Of a stretch of DNA of 28,532 nucleotides, positions 1 to 9,271 are shown one piece after another. The translations under genes and the position numbers were made by a program. The stretch comes from an uncultured bacterium (GTDB lineage Bacteria; Cyanobacteriota; Vampirovibrionia; Gastranaerophilales; Gastranaerophilaceae), in contig URHD01000020.1 of NCBI GenBank assembly GCA_900547585.1, positions 1-28,532 of the forward strand, written 5' to 3'. Within the stretch, counting starts at the first letter, position 1. Each line of letters opens with the position of its first letter. The notes under the pieces are model-generated. The model was not told the origin of the DNA and did no database searches. It saw only the letters and a list, made by a program, of their open reading frames with translations.

Positions 1-25
1 CTATCCATGTGAATACTTATCGAAA

Positions 26-2341
26 ATGAATAACAAACGAAAAATGAAGAAATACATCTTTTCGCTTGTCTGCCTGTGCTGCACATTGCTGCCTGCCCTT
101 GAAGGACAAGCTCATGAATATCCTAATCATCCCGAATTACGTAAGTCAGATGCCAATATCGTTGGCCATATTCTTGATAAAAATACAAAAGAGCATTTAC
201 CCTATATTACAGTTGCCTTGAAAGGTACGACCATCGGAACTGTGACCGATGCTACCGGGCATTATTTTTTGAAGAATCTTCCCGAAGGTAATTTTGTGCT
301 GGAGGTCAGTTCGGTGGGATATAAAACCGTCAGACGGAATGTGACGCTGAAGAAAGGGCGTACATTGGAAGAAGATTTCGAGATAGAAGAAGATGCAGTT
401 GCCTTGGATGGCGTAGTAGTATCTGCCAATCGTAACGAGACTACCCGTCGCCTGGCTCCGACACTGGTGAATGTGGTGGATCTGAAAATCTTTGAGAATA
501 CCAATTCTACGACTTTGGCGCAAGGCTTGAGCTTTCAGCCGGGTGTTCGTGTAGAGTCCAATTGTCAGAATTGCGGTTTCCAGCAAGTGCGTATCAATGG
601 ACTGGATGGCCCTTATACGCAAATCCTGCTCGATTCCCGTCCCATTTTTAGTGCGCTTTCCGGTGTGTATGGTATCGAACAGATTCCTGCCAGCATGATA
701 GAACGTGTGGAAGTGATGCGTGGAGGCGGCTCGGCACTGTTCGGCTCATCTGCCATTGCCGGTACAATCAATATCATCACCAAAGAACCGATGCGCAACT
801 CTGGTATGTTATCTCATACGATTACGGGAATTGGCGATGGCGACGTTTTCGACAACAGTACGGCATTGAATGCGTCTCTCGTGACGGACGACCAGCGTGC
901 AGGTCTGTATATCTTCGGTCAGAACCGCCACCGTTCTGCGTATGACCATGACGGCGACGGATATTCCGAAATACCCAAATTGCACGGTCAGACAATTGGT
1001 TTCCGTTCGTTCCTGAAAACAACGACTTATTCGAAACTTACTTTTGAATATCACCACATGGAAGAATTCCGCAGGGGAGGAGACTTATTGAACCGCCCGC
1101 CTCATGAAGCGAATGTGGCGGAGCAGACCGAACACTCAATCAATGGCGGAGGACTGAAGTTCGATTATTTCTCCCCTAACGAGAACCATCGTTTCAATGT
1201 GTTTGCATCTGCACAGCATATCAATCGCGACAGCTATTATGGTCCAGGTGACAGAGACCCTTTGGATGCTTACGGAAACACCACTGACTTGAACTGGATG
1301 GCAGGCTCACAGTATGTCTACAGCTTCGGCAAATGCATCTTCATGCCTTCCGACCTGACTGCCGGAATAGAGTTCAATCAGGACAAACTGGAAGATAACA
1401 TGTGGGGATACAACCGCACGGTAGACCAGAAAGTGAATATCGGTAGTGCTTTCCTTCAGAACGAATGGAAAAATGATCATTGGGGATTCCTGATTGGCGG
1501 CCGTTTGGATAAGCATAATCTGATTGACCATGTGATATTCAGTCCGCGTGCCAACTTGCGTTATAATCCGACAGAAAACATCAATCTTCGTTTTAGTTAC
1601 TCATCCGGCTTCCGTGCTCCGCAGGCTTTCGACGAAGATTTGCATGTGGAAAATGTAGGCGGTAATGTAGCGATGGTTGAACTGGCGGATAATCTGAAAG
1701 AAGAAAGATCACAGAGCTTGAGTGCTTCGGCAGATATTTATCATCGTTTTGGTGCGTTTCAGGTTAACTTCCTGGTAGAAGGATTCTATACAAAGTTGTC
1801 GGATGTTTTTGCCCTTACCGACGGAGAGGTAGTGGATGGAATTCTGACACGTACCCGTCACAATGCATCAGGAGCGCAAGTTCTGGGATTGACACTGGAA
1901 GGAAAGATGGCTTACCTGAATAAAATCCAAGTTCAGGCGGGAGTCACTCTGCAACAGAGCCATTACAGCAAACCGCACATCTGGAACAAAGAAGCTCCGG
2001 CGGTGAAGAAAATGATGCGTACGCCAAATACTTACGGCTATTTTACAGCAACCTACACCCCGATAAAACCGTTATCTATCGCTCTTTCCGGTACCTATAC
2101 CGGTTCGATGCTGGTTCCCCACGAGCCGGTTCCGGGATTCCTTGAAAATCCGATAACGGTGAATACCAAAGACTTTTTCGACATCGGTTTGAATATTTAC
2201 GCGCACAAAGGAGTTTTTGTCCGCATTCGCCCATCTGCTGTAGTCTATATCCCGCTTTTCCAATGCAATGCGGGTATGAATGTTCTGATTAAGCGAATCC
2301 AGTATTTCTCCGGTGGATTTTTCGGGATTTTTTTTGATTAG
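26..2341 (+). CDS. TonB-dependent outer-membrane receptor, 3' end lost at a chimeric join
   Basis: This encodes an outer-membrane active transporter of the CirA/FepA/BtuB type that imports a chelated metal or cofactor using TonB energy; the ligand cannot be told. Residues 1-29 form a signal peptide (the start could also be Met7 at 44, giving a cleaner signal). Residues 43-130 are a carboxypeptidase-regulatory-like beta domain (VGHILDKNT, GTVTDATGHYFLKNLPEG). This is followed by a plug domain (VRINGLDGPYTQILLDSRP; VEVMRGGGSALFGSSAIAGTINI) and beta-barrel strands (SYSSGFRAPQAFDEDLH). The N-terminal accessory domain and the style are typical of Bacteroidales. Homology looks genuine to about position 2195 (KDFFDIGL). 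The remaining roughly 48 codons are antisense of the next gene, and the usual last barrel strands with a terminal aromatic residue are missing. Composition is about 48% GC, against about 32% in a sampled line of the neighbouring gene. Confidence 0.9.
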   Translation: MNNKRKMKKYIFSLVCLCCTLLPALEGQAHEYPNHPELRKSDANIVGHILDKNTKEHLPYITVALKGTTIGTVTDATGHYFLKNLPEGNFVLEVSSVGYKTVRRNVTLKKGRTLEEDFEIEEDAVALDGVVVSANRNETTRRLAPTLVNVVDLKIFENTNSTTLAQGLSFQPGVRVESNCQNCGFQQVRINGLDGPYTQILLDSRPIFSALSGVYGIEQIPASMIERVEVMRGGGSALFGSSAIAGTINIITKEPMRNSGMLSHTITGIGDGDVFDNSTALNASLVTDDQRAGLYIFGQNRHRSAYDHDGDGYSEIPKLHGQTIGFRSFLKTTTYSKLTFEYHHMEEFRRGGDLLNRPPHEANVAEQTEHSINGGGLKFDYFSPNENHRFNVFASAQHINRDSYYGPGDRDPLDAYGNTTDLNWMAGSQYVYSFGKCIFMPSDLTAGIEFNQDKLEDNMWGYNRTVDQKVNIGSAFLQNEWKNDHWGFLIGGRLDKHNLIDHVIFSPRANLRYNPTENINLRFSYSSGFRAPQAFDEDLHVENVGGNVAMVELADNLKEERSQSLSASADIYHRFGAFQVNFLVEGFYTKLSDVFALTDGEVVDGILTRTRHNASGAQVLGLTLEGKMAYLNKIQVQAGVTLQQSHYSKPHIWNKEAPAVKKMMRTPNTYGYFTATYTPIKPLSIALSGTYTGSMLVPHEPVPGFLENPITVNTKDFFDIGLNIYAHKGVFVRIRPSAVVYIPLFQCNAGMNVLIKRIQYFSGGFFGIFFD

Positions 2342-4390
2342 GTCAAATAATTTGCTGAAATTTTCTTGAAAATCATACTGGGCCATAAAAAGGCTCGCAA
2401 AATACTTGCTATGCTCTAGATTCAGTCGTTCTGCAGCTTTTTTATCATATTCGCAGCCCAGATAGTTGTATAACTTTTTAGAAACGAATTCATTAAACGC
2501 TTCTTTTTCCTGTGGGGTTTTCGGGTTCATTTTTTTGAGAAAATCTTCAAAATATTCGGTGTGGCCGTCGTATGTTGCGCTAAGCATAACGAGTTTTTGA
2601 ATAATTTCTTGCGGATCTTGAATACTGTTCTGTACAAGCTTTTTACAGGCTTTATCCGCGTCATTCACCGATTTTATCGCTTTTTTTACTTCATCTGAAA
2701 GGTTTTCTTTAAGAAATTGCTGTGTTTGAGCGTGCAAAGTCTTGATTTTTGCGGTTTTTTCTTTGATTTGTTTTTTCAAATCCCGGATTCTCGCCTCTGA
2801 GCCTGCTTTTTGTGAAAGCTCCTTTTTAAGGACGGAAATTTCGGCGTTGAGCGATTGGATTTTTTCGTTATTTTCGTTTTCGAGACTTTTTTGTTCGGGA
2901 GTTTTCGAGTTTTTGATTATTTCTTTTGAATAATTAATAATTCCCTGAAATGCTTGATAACGTTCGGAATTTTCGGGGTTTGTGATTCTCAACAGCGGTT
3001 GAATTTGTTCATTATTAGAAAGAGCGCTGAAGAGCGAGGCGATTGACTGGATAATATTTTCAAAATTCTCCAGTTTCATTGAAAAAGCGCTTATGATTGC
3101 ATTTTTCCCCGCAAGGCGCGTGGCTTCTTCAATAATTTTTATGTTATTGAAGAAAAATCTTTCAATTTCTTCGTCGCTCAAGTCCTCAAACGTCTGACGC
3201 AGCTCCTGTTTGTGGTTTTTTGCCTCGTCTAAGATTTCTATGAAAAGCTTTGCGCCCTCGCGGTCAAAAGATTTATAAGTTTGATTGTAAAAATTTGTTA
3301 TGATTTTTTCGGGTGATTCGTAGCCTTTTTCCATCAGATTTTCAAAAAATTTGCAGTTTTCTTCATTGATTTTGTTGTTTTTTGCGTCATTTATGCAGCT
3401 GGCGATTATTTTTAGCGGTTCTTTGTTCGATTCAACCAGTTTGTAAAACTCTTTTAATTTTTTTGCGGCTTTAAAATTGTAGCTTCCATCGTCGGTTTTT
3501 AGGTTGTTGATTATTATATTGTAAAGCTCGGTCCTGAAACTATCATTCCAGAGATCTTTGTATATAATCAGCCTGTTTTTGTCTAAGCAATCTCCGGCGT
3601 AGTCATAACATTCAAGAAAAGTTCTTAGTGTGCGATATCTTCCGGGTCCTGATGTGCCGAATTCGTCAGATAGCGCGTTAAAATCAGCAGCTAATTTTTC
3701 ATTTAGCGGTTTTTTTGCGGAATTTTTTGTGAGTGTGAGAATCTTTCTTATATTTCGGGTATCATAGCCTTTTGCGGAAAGCGAAATTATAAAATCGGCT
3801 GTTTTTTCATCGACAATGCCGTTTTTTGCCGCTATGTTCATAATAAATGTTATATTATTTTCAAATGTGTTTGCAAGCTCCTCAACCGGAAATGCGCGAT
3901 TCAGGAAATCAGCGGTTTCGGGAATGAAATTTCCTCTGGAATCTTTGCTGTTTTTGAGCACGTTTTTTACCAAGGGGCAGAAAAATGAGTAAAAATTCCA
4001 TTTTTTAATGCTGCTTTTGTCCGGTTTTTGGAACTCATCAATGGATTTTGAAATAAAATCCAGCGCGCTTTCACAAAATTTGCCGTCTTTGTTTTTACAT
4101 TTGCGAAGAATCAGCGAAGCCATGTCATCTTTGTACATAAAACGGCTGCCAGTTTCTATATTTTCCAGTTTTTCGAGGATTTCGTGAGCTTTTTTCATGC
4201 ATTTTGGATTTTCATCCTTGCAGATATTTTTTAATGTCGGATTGTTAACAAGTTTTTTCTCCCCTTTAAAAGCCGGATTTGTCCTTGTAAAAGTGTCATT
4301 TTGCAAAGATTTTATCGGGCAAAATGTGTGCGCATTTTGTCCTGCGGCGGGTTTGTAATTTGTATAAGCCAACGGGGGGATAATTTTCAT
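2072..4390 (-). CDS. Large helical hypothetical protein with coiled coil, C-terminus lost at the join
   Basis: I recognise no family. The protein is almost entirely helical and rich in Lys, Glu and Asn. It contains loosely repeated units of about 40 residues with a shared pattern (KNKDGKFCESALDFI; KNGIVDEKTADFII; KNNKINEENCKFF; KSFDREGAKLFIEIL), suggesting a helical-repeat solenoid. A coiled coil follows (around SLNAEISVLKKELSQK and DLKKQIKEKTAKIKTL). The start is placed at Met 4390 because the frame upstream to 4480 lies in a palindromic repeat. The N-terminal 45 residues look disordered and end in NPAFKGEKK, resembling the AFNG near the start of the 96-residue protein at 27344-27634. Genuine coding sequence probably stops near 2195; the frame from there to 2072 is antisense of the receptor. 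No signal peptide or membrane segment is visible. Function is unknown. Confidence 0.7.
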   Translation of the reverse strand: MKIIPPLAYTNYKPAAGQNAHTFCPIKSLQNDTFTRTNPAFKGEKKLVNNPTLKNICKDENPKCMKKAHEILEKLENIETGSRFMYKDDMASLILRKCKNKDGKFCESALDFISKSIDEFQKPDKSSIKKWNFYSFFCPLVKNVLKNSKDSRGNFIPETADFLNRAFPVEELANTFENNITFIMNIAAKNGIVDEKTADFIISLSAKGYDTRNIRKILTLTKNSAKKPLNEKLAADFNALSDEFGTSGPGRYRTLRTFLECYDYAGDCLDKNRLIIYKDLWNDSFRTELYNIIINNLKTDDGSYNFKAAKKLKEFYKLVESNKEPLKIIASCINDAKNNKINEENCKFFENLMEKGYESPEKIITNFYNQTYKSFDREGAKLFIEILDEAKNHKQELRQTFEDLSDEEIERFFFNNIKIIEEATRLAGKNAIISAFSMKLENFENIIQSIASLFSALSNNEQIQPLLRITNPENSERYQAFQGIINYSKEIIKNSKTPEQKSLENENNEKIQSLNAEISVLKKELSQKAGSEARIRDLKKQIKEKTAKIKTLHAQTQQFLKENLSDEVKKAIKSVNDADKACKKLVQNSIQDPQEIIQKLVMLSATYDGHTEYFEDFLKKMNPKTPQEKEAFNEFVSKKLYNYLGCEYDKKAAERLNLEHSKYFASLFMAQYDFQENFSKLFDLIKKNPEKSTGEILDSLNQNIHTRIALEKRDIDYSRWANADKNSFVRVNIQTDVEKVFGIHRYRIFKESRNRLVGNQHRTGIGTGKSDR
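2180..2215. other. Probable chimeric join between two genomes
   Basis: Left of here the plus strand reads as a Bacteroidales TonB receptor. Right of here the minus strand reads as a lysine/asparagine-rich helical protein with low-GC codon choice. Neither protein is complete, each loses its C-terminal part, and the two open frames overlap only because each reads on into the other. The exact base is not resolvable by eye. Confidence 0.75.
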
Positions 4391-4445
4391 ATTTTTTGTA
4401 AAACATGGACAAAAAATAATTTGCCATGCCTCTTTCGCGGAGCAA

Positions 4446-4567
4446 GTATGGTGGGAATAGCGCAGCGTTTCCCACCGCAAGGATTTTGCGCTTGATAACC
4501 GGTGGGAATCGCCGCGAAGAATGAAAAATGGATTCCAAAATCCTTGTTTGGGCTATTCCCACCCTAC
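4446..4567. repeat. 122-bp palindromic interspersed repeat, copy 1
   Basis: This matches the family seen at 12437, 16448, 16597 and 19622. It starts GTATGGTGGGAATAGC (one base differs from the consensus GTAGGGTGGGAATAGC) and ends GCTATTCCCACCCTAC. Between them lies a second inverted pair (GTTTCCCACC and GGTGGGAATC). It is in the same orientation as the copies at 16448 and 16597. No target-site duplication is seen. It sits in the 354-bp space upstream of the helical hypothetical gene. Confidence 0.9.
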
Positions 4568-4604
4568 GGTGAAGCAAATAGCGTAGATTTCGCGTTTGAT
4601 ATCT

Positions 4605-4627
4605 GTTGGGCTAAAAGCATAACCTAC
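4605..4627. repeat. 23-bp hairpin repeat, degraded copy
   Basis: GTTGGGCT, AAA, AGCATAAC, CTAC: this is the same layout as the perfect copy at 14039, with one mismatch and one wobble in the 8-bp stem. It lies 37 bp after the end of the 122-bp repeat. Confidence 0.65.
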
Positions 4628-4635
4628 GTTCTTTC

Positions 4636-4726
4636 AAAGTAAAAGTAAAAATTGGTTTATTTTTCGACCTATTCCAGCGAAGCGAATCGAGGCGGAAAAT
4701 AAATTAATTTTTCCTTTTACGCCTTT
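4636..4726. repeat. AT-rich imperfect palindrome downstream of the SNF2 helicase
   Basis: The left arm (4636-4665) and the reverse complement of the right arm (4694-4726) share GTAAAAG, AAAAATT and TTTATTTT blocks in the same order, so the segment can fold as a long hairpin. It begins 18 bp beyond the helicase stop codon and could act as a 3' end structure or be another repeat family. Only one copy was seen in the window. Confidence 0.5.
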
Positions 4727-4744
4727 TCATCCAGCCGGCAACAA

Positions 4745-7700
4745 TTAATCAATCGAGAAAATGTCTTTCAAATCTTCATACGTGAGCGATTTTCCGATGT
4801 TTCTGTCAACAGAAATTACGCTGTCAACGAGGTCGCGTTTTCTTGACTTGAGTTTTTGGATTTTTTCTTCAACAGTGCCTTTTGTAATCATCCTGTAAAC
4901 GAAAACTTTCTTCGTTTGCCCGATTCTGTACGCACGGTCGGTCGCCTGATCTTCAACAGCAGGGTTCCACCACGGGTCGTAATGGATTACGTAATCCGCA
5001 CCTGTGAGATTGAGCCCTGTGCCGCCGGCTTTTAAGCTGATAAGGAAAATCGGGATTGTCGGGTCGGAATTGAACCTTTCGACAACTTCCTGACGGTTTT
5101 TCGTGCTTCCAGTAAGGTATTCGTGCTTGATTCCGGCGCGCGTGAGCCATGCTTTGATGATATCGAGCATGTCAACGAACTGGCTGAACAGAAGCACGCG
5201 GTGTTTTTCCGAGATAATTTCCTCGAGCATAACTTTAAGCTGCTCGAACTTGCCGGATTCTTTGATTCCCTTGATGTTTTCCTTGTCGTAAAGTTTCGGA
5301 TGGCAGCATATCTGACGCAGGCGTAAAAGTGCCGAGAAAATTGACATTCTGCTCTTTTCGATACCATTTTGTTCGATACTTTTGAAGAGTTCTTCTTTTG
5401 TAGAATCCAGAACCTCCATGTAAAAGTCTTTTTGCTCCGGCGTGAGCTCGCAGTATGCGACGTTTTCGATTTTGTCGGGTAAATCTTTTGCAACATCGCG
5501 TTTCATACGGCGCAGAATGAACGGATAAATCTGCGATTTGAGGCGTTTTTCGACTGTTTTGTCCTCGCGCTCGGTAATCGGGGTTACGTAGCGGTAATTA
5601 AATTCTGACTTATCAAAAAGGAAGCCGGGCATTAAAAAGTCAAAAACCGACCACAATTCTTCAAGCCTGTTTTCAATCGGCGTGCCGGAAAGGGCTAGTT
5701 TGTGCTTGCAATTCAATTCTTTAACCGTTTGTGCGGTCTGGGAGTCGGCGTTTTTAATATTTTGGGATTCGTCAAGGATTACGTAGCGGAATTCGTGCTT
5801 TTTGAGCTTTGCAATATCGCGGCGAACCAGTGCGTAGCTTGTTATAACAACATCGTATTTCGGAATTTCCTTAAAATGTTCTTTTCTGTCTGTACCTGTC
5901 AATTTCAGGCAGCTCAAGCCCGGAGCAAATTTTTCGATTTCATTTTCCCAGTTGAAAACGACAGATGTCGGGCAAACAACCAGTGATGGCGCTTTTTTGT
6001 CCTTTTCTTTTGCTTTTTGGAGCAAAGCAAGCGCCTGAAGCGTTTTCCCAAGCCCCATGTCATCCGCCAGAATGCCGTTCAGCCCGTACTGATAAAGGAA
6101 CCAGAGCCAGCCAAACCCCCTTGTCTGATATTCGCGGAATTCGGCGTTTATGCCTTTTGGAAGCGACGGAACATCCATATTTGAGAACGTCGAAATCTGT
6201 TTCCAGAATTTTGAGAACTTCCGGCTCATTTTGGGCTTTATTCCGAGGTTTTCCATCTCGGAAAGAAGTCCTGCGCGGTATGTTTTTACGATATATTTGT
6301 TTTCTTCGTTGCGATAAACATCAAAAGTGTTAAATGCACGCATTAACGAATAAACGTTCATCGTCGGAACTTCCACAAATCCGAGATTTTTGATTCTGAC
6401 GTATTTGTTACCCTCAATTGTAAGGTTGTAAACCTCGTCAAACGGGATAATTTCCTCGCCGACCTTGCCGTAGAGCTCGACTTCAAAGCTATCGGTGGAA
6501 TTCAGGCAAAAATCAATATCTGCGACGAGTTCAAAGGGTTTTGGCGTCATTTTGAAGAACGACATATCGTCTTTTTCTTCAAAAACCCAGCCCTCGCCCG
6601 CCTGTTTTATGTAATAGTTTATAAAATCGATTGCGTTTTCTTTTTCTAAAGCGAGGTTATTTGTCTGCATTGGTGCAAATTTGCAGGCGATGAGCATTTG
6701 ATAAGCGATTTCTTCATGCTGAATGTTTCTTTTTACCCAGTAAAGCAGGTCTTCTTTGGGTTTTTTGATGGTTACGTAGGGTGTTTTATCCGTATGTTTG
6801 GAATATGGCACCCTTGTACCGTCATAATCGAACTCCAGAGAGGCTTTTAAAGAGCCGTCGTAATCTAGCCCCATTGTGACGATGTTCGTAGGCGGTTTTT
6901 GTTCAAGGCAAAGCTTTTCAATGTTTTCTGCAACCTCGACTTTCATCACTTCGCGCAGTTTTGGCAGTTCTTCAAAGATAAATTTTGCGCCGTCAGCGTC
7001 GCGTACATCCGTAAAGCTCGCTTTTATCAAATTTTGGGGGAGTGCGCTTACGGGAGTGGTTGTCGGGAAGATAACGTTTTTGTACCTGCCCCATTTCAGG
7101 TGGCGTGAGAAATATCTGACCTCTTCAAACGGGTAAGAGTCACTTTTGTCGGGACGTTCCCAGTAAAGTGAAAGCAAAACATTGCCCACCATCGAAAAAT
7201 TCACCGAAAGTCCAAGCGTCCATTCGTTATCGTCGAATTTTAGCGTTTCTTTTGTTCTTCCGTCGATAACTTCTTCGGCTTTTGCGAGAAGCTGAAAAAC
7301 TCCGTCGAATTTGTTAATCGGAATATCGTACCATCCGGCTTTTTTGTCAAGCCTTGAGCGCTGTAAAAGGAGCTGGAAAATTGAAACTTCGACTTTTTGT
7401 GCGTTGTTGAGTTCAAATGTCGGGTCAGAGCGCTGGATTTCAATCAAGGCGCGCAAAATCGCCTCGATATCTCTGATAACTTTGCCTTTTTCTCTATCCA
7501 TAACCAGAATGGAGAAGAAATTCTGGCGTCTTTTTGCGTTAAAGTGGAAAATGTAGTTGCCCTGCGGATTTTCGGGGTGGGGAATGTTTTCGTCGGGGTA
7601 TTGGGGATGGATTTTGTGGACACGTTCGAGATATTCGTCATAAATTTTGTCCTCAATGACTTTAAGCCCCACGGCAATCGAATGTTTGCACCATTCTTCT

Positions 7701-7924
7701 TTTAAAGGGCAGCTGCATTCAGCTTTTACGCCGGTTTTTGTAAAGGTAAGGCTGGTTTCGTATGAATCTTGAAAATTCCCTTTAACTTTTGCGTCAACAC
7801 CTGCCAGTTTTGGTTCACACGAAAGCACCACGTCATTTTTGTGGCTTTCATATCCGCGCCTCCAGCTGCCGGGTGTTGCTTTGTCCTTAATGTACTTGTA
7901 GTTAAATTTACAAATTGCTGCCAT
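4745..7924 (-). CDS. SNF2-family DNA-dependent ATPase/helicase with SWIM zinc finger
   Basis: This is a 1059-residue bacterial SNF2/HepA-type protein, an ATP-driven translocase expected to remodel protein-DNA or polymerase-DNA complexes in the cytoplasm. An N-terminal SWIM zinc finger is seen as C70-x-C72-x6-C79-x-H81. Residues about 90-580 match the all-beta and helical region usual in bacterial SNF2 proteins. The two RecA lobes follow: Walker A MGLGKT at 623-628, Walker B VILDESQ ending at 721 (DESQ rather than the commoner DEAQ/DEAH), motif III SGTP at 746-749, FILRRMKRDV near 802-811, motif V GTGLNLTGAD near 968, and motif VI DQATDRAYRIGQ at 992-1003. The length and all motifs indicate an intact enzyme. 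The start ATG at 7924 fits the family start. It stands alone; the 284 bp upstream hold no gene I can see. Confidence 0.95.
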   Translation of the reverse strand: MAAICKFNYKYIKDKATPGSWRRGYESHKNDVVLSCEPKLAGVDAKVKGNFQDSYETSLTFTKTGVKAECSCPLKEEWCKHSIAVGLKVIEDKIYDEYLERVHKIHPQYPDENIPHPENPQGNYIFHFNAKRRQNFFSILVMDREKGKVIRDIEAILRALIEIQRSDPTFELNNAQKVEVSIFQLLLQRSRLDKKAGWYDIPINKFDGVFQLLAKAEEVIDGRTKETLKFDDNEWTLGLSVNFSMVGNVLLSLYWERPDKSDSYPFEEVRYFSRHLKWGRYKNVIFPTTTPVSALPQNLIKASFTDVRDADGAKFIFEELPKLREVMKVEVAENIEKLCLEQKPPTNIVTMGLDYDGSLKASLEFDYDGTRVPYSKHTDKTPYVTIKKPKEDLLYWVKRNIQHEEIAYQMLIACKFAPMQTNNLALEKENAIDFINYYIKQAGEGWVFEEKDDMSFFKMTPKPFELVADIDFCLNSTDSFEVELYGKVGEEIIPFDEVYNLTIEGNKYVRIKNLGFVEVPTMNVYSLMRAFNTFDVYRNEENKYIVKTYRAGLLSEMENLGIKPKMSRKFSKFWKQISTFSNMDVPSLPKGINAEFREYQTRGFGWLWFLYQYGLNGILADDMGLGKTLQALALLQKAKEKDKKAPSLVVCPTSVVFNWENEIEKFAPGLSCLKLTGTDRKEHFKEIPKYDVVITSYALVRRDIAKLKKHEFRYVILDESQNIKNADSQTAQTVKELNCKHKLALSGTPIENRLEELWSVFDFLMPGFLFDKSEFNYRYVTPITEREDKTVEKRLKSQIYPFILRRMKRDVAKDLPDKIENVAYCELTPEQKDFYMEVLDSTKEELFKSIEQNGIEKSRMSIFSALLRLRQICCHPKLYDKENIKGIKESGKFEQLKVMLEEIISEKHRVLLFSQFVDMLDIIKAWLTRAGIKHEYLTGSTKNRQEVVERFNSDPTIPIFLISLKAGGTGLNLTGADYVIHYDPWWNPAVEDQATDRAYRIGQTKKVFVYRMITKGTVEEKIQKLKSRKRDLVDSVISVDRNIGKSLTYEDLKDIFSID

Positions 7925-8185
7925 AAATTTTCATAAAAATTCATTGCTCAAGCAAGTTTATTTGCCTGATAATGAACCAATCGAACCGCAAAAACAAGAG
8001 ATTTTGCCTGTCCGCTAAACTTCGGGTGCGCTAAACAACTCACTAACTGCTACCCGAATAATAGTATGTCATGAAATCCTGAAAATGACAAGAAAATTAT
8101 TTTTTAATATAAATAACTGTGATGAAATAATAAATAGTATTATATTTAAAAATAAAATGCCGAATTTATTCATCTGTTTATTTTA

Positions 8186-8223
8186 TAAAAAAGTAGTACA
8201 TCTGTATATTACCTACATACAGA
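8186..8223 (-). terminator. Possible transcription terminator of the accessory operon
   Basis: Inverted repeat TCTGTAT (8201-8207) and ATACAGA (8217-8223), loop 9, overlaps the stop codon of the last membrane gene. On the minus strand a T-rich stretch follows after about ten bases. The stem is short and AT-rich, so this is a weak call. Confidence 0.3.
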
Positions 8224-8718
8224 TTCTTTGTTTTCTTTGATAAGCCAAAAACTCAAAGAAAAATAACTTAACAAAGTCCCAGTTCCCGTGATTAACCAGA
8301 GAATTAGTGTTAAAAAGAGGCAGTTTGGAATTTCTTTGATAGGTTCAAGAGGGCTTTTCATCAAGTAAATTATTGCAGCCTCCAATGTAAAGAAAAATAC
8401 GTCAAAAAGCAGTGATTTTGAAAGAACATTATCCTGAAATTCTTCATTATTTTTAAATTTTTCAAAAAAGTTATATGTATAACTGTCTTTTTTGCCTTTT
8501 TTGTAGAGAATGATGAAAATAAATGTTTTTAAAAGCCAAAACGAAATATATATTACTCCCGAACAGATTCCGATGATTGCAAACCAGATAGTTAGTGAAA
8601 TTTTCAGATTAATTTCATCGCCAATAACCCATAGCAGATATATCATAATTATCATAGGATATTTCAGGATATTTGTGCCCATAATTAAATTTAAAATCAA
8701 AAAACTGAATTTGTTCAT
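8209..8718 (-). CDS. Small polytopic membrane protein, paralogue A (candidate immunity protein)
   Basis: This is a 169-residue inner-membrane protein with four to five hydrophobic segments (about 18-34, 40-57, 58-72, 102-122, 133-160). It is clearly related to the next gene: SFLILNLIMGTNILKYP against SFFILNFILSSNIFKIP, and YTYNFFEKFKNNEEF against YIYNFFRKFANDKIF. All three membrane proteins share the loop Y-x-[YH]-[NS]-F-[FL]-x-K-F and a late glycine-rich segment ending in SY. The start ATG overlaps the stop of paralogue B (ATGA, 8715-8718), so the two are translated together. GC is low. I recognise no named family. Because it follows a MuF-type candidate toxin, an immunity role at the membrane is the best inference, but an unrelated membrane function cannot be excluded. 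Confidence 0.8.
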   Translation of the reverse strand: MNKFSFLILNLIMGTNILKYPMIIMIYLLWVIGDEINLKISLTIWFAIIGICSGVIYISFWLLKTFIFIILYKKGKKDSYTYNFFEKFKNNEEFQDNVLSKSLLFDVFFFTLEAAIIYLMKSPLEPIKEIPNCLFLTLILWLITGTGTLLSYFSLSFWLIKENKESVCR

Positions 8719-9233
8719 TTATTTCTCTTTTTCTCCGAAAATCTGCAGCGTTTATAATCATTGAGCCATAAATACAATGCTAAATAACTTACAAACACGC
8801 CCCCTCCTACAGCAAGATTGAGCAGAATTACGATAGGTATGTTGTCAACTATAGAAAATGTCTGGTTCGGATGCATTAATGCTTCAAGTCCCCAGAATGC
8901 CGCTTCTGAAATAATACACAGGATATCCAAAACTATTGAAAAGATAAAAACTTTGACCCTGAATATTTTATCATTTGCAAATTTTCTAAAAAAATTGTAA
9001 ATATATGTGCTTTTATTGACTCTTTTGGCAAGGAAAATGAAAACAAATATTTTAAAGAACAAGACCATAATAAACAATAGAATGGCGATTCCGAAAGAAA
9101 GAATTTCAATATTCGGCAAGCTATTATCAATCATTGATGGCAACATAACCAGAAAATAAAATACGATGACAGGTATTTTAAATATATTTGAACTTAGAAT
9201 GAAATTTAAGATAAAAAAACTACATTTTCCCAT
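8715..9233 (-). CDS. Small polytopic membrane protein, paralogue B (candidate immunity protein)
   Basis: This is a 172-residue membrane protein with four to five predicted transmembrane helices, paralogous to its neighbours (YIYNFFRKFANDKIF; late segment AVGGGVFVSYLAL). I start it at the ATG at 9233 (MGKCSFFILNF) because that aligns with the start of paralogue A; a GTG at 9275 would add 14 residues with no counterpart. It overlaps paralogue A by four bases. A hand-counted line (9001-9060) is 25% GC, far below the helicase and ilv genes. In this setting the likely job is neutralising a toxin that acts at the cytoplasmic membrane or periplasm; this is inference from position and paralogy. Confidence 0.8.
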   Translation of the reverse strand: MGKCSFFILNFILSSNIFKIPVIVFYFLVMLPSMIDNSLPNIEILSFGIAILLFIMVLFFKIFVFIFLAKRVNKSTYIYNFFRKFANDKIFRVKVFIFSIVLDILCIISEAAFWGLEALMHPNQTFSIVDNIPIVILLNLAVGGGVFVSYLALYLWLNDYKRCRFSEKKRNK

Positions 9234-9271
9234 CTTTTCATTATAGATTTTTATGTACAATTGTCTATAGT

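Noticed and set aside
4296..4577. Minus-strand 93-codon frame and the opposing plus-strand 64-codon frame
   Set aside because: Both run through the 122-bp palindromic repeat and the start of the helical gene. The coding look comes from the repeat sequence.
5965..6333. Plus-strand 122-codon frame opposite the helicase
   Set aside because: It is antisense to conserved SNF2 motifs in a frame that mirrors their codon bias, and has no ribosome site or recognisable domain.
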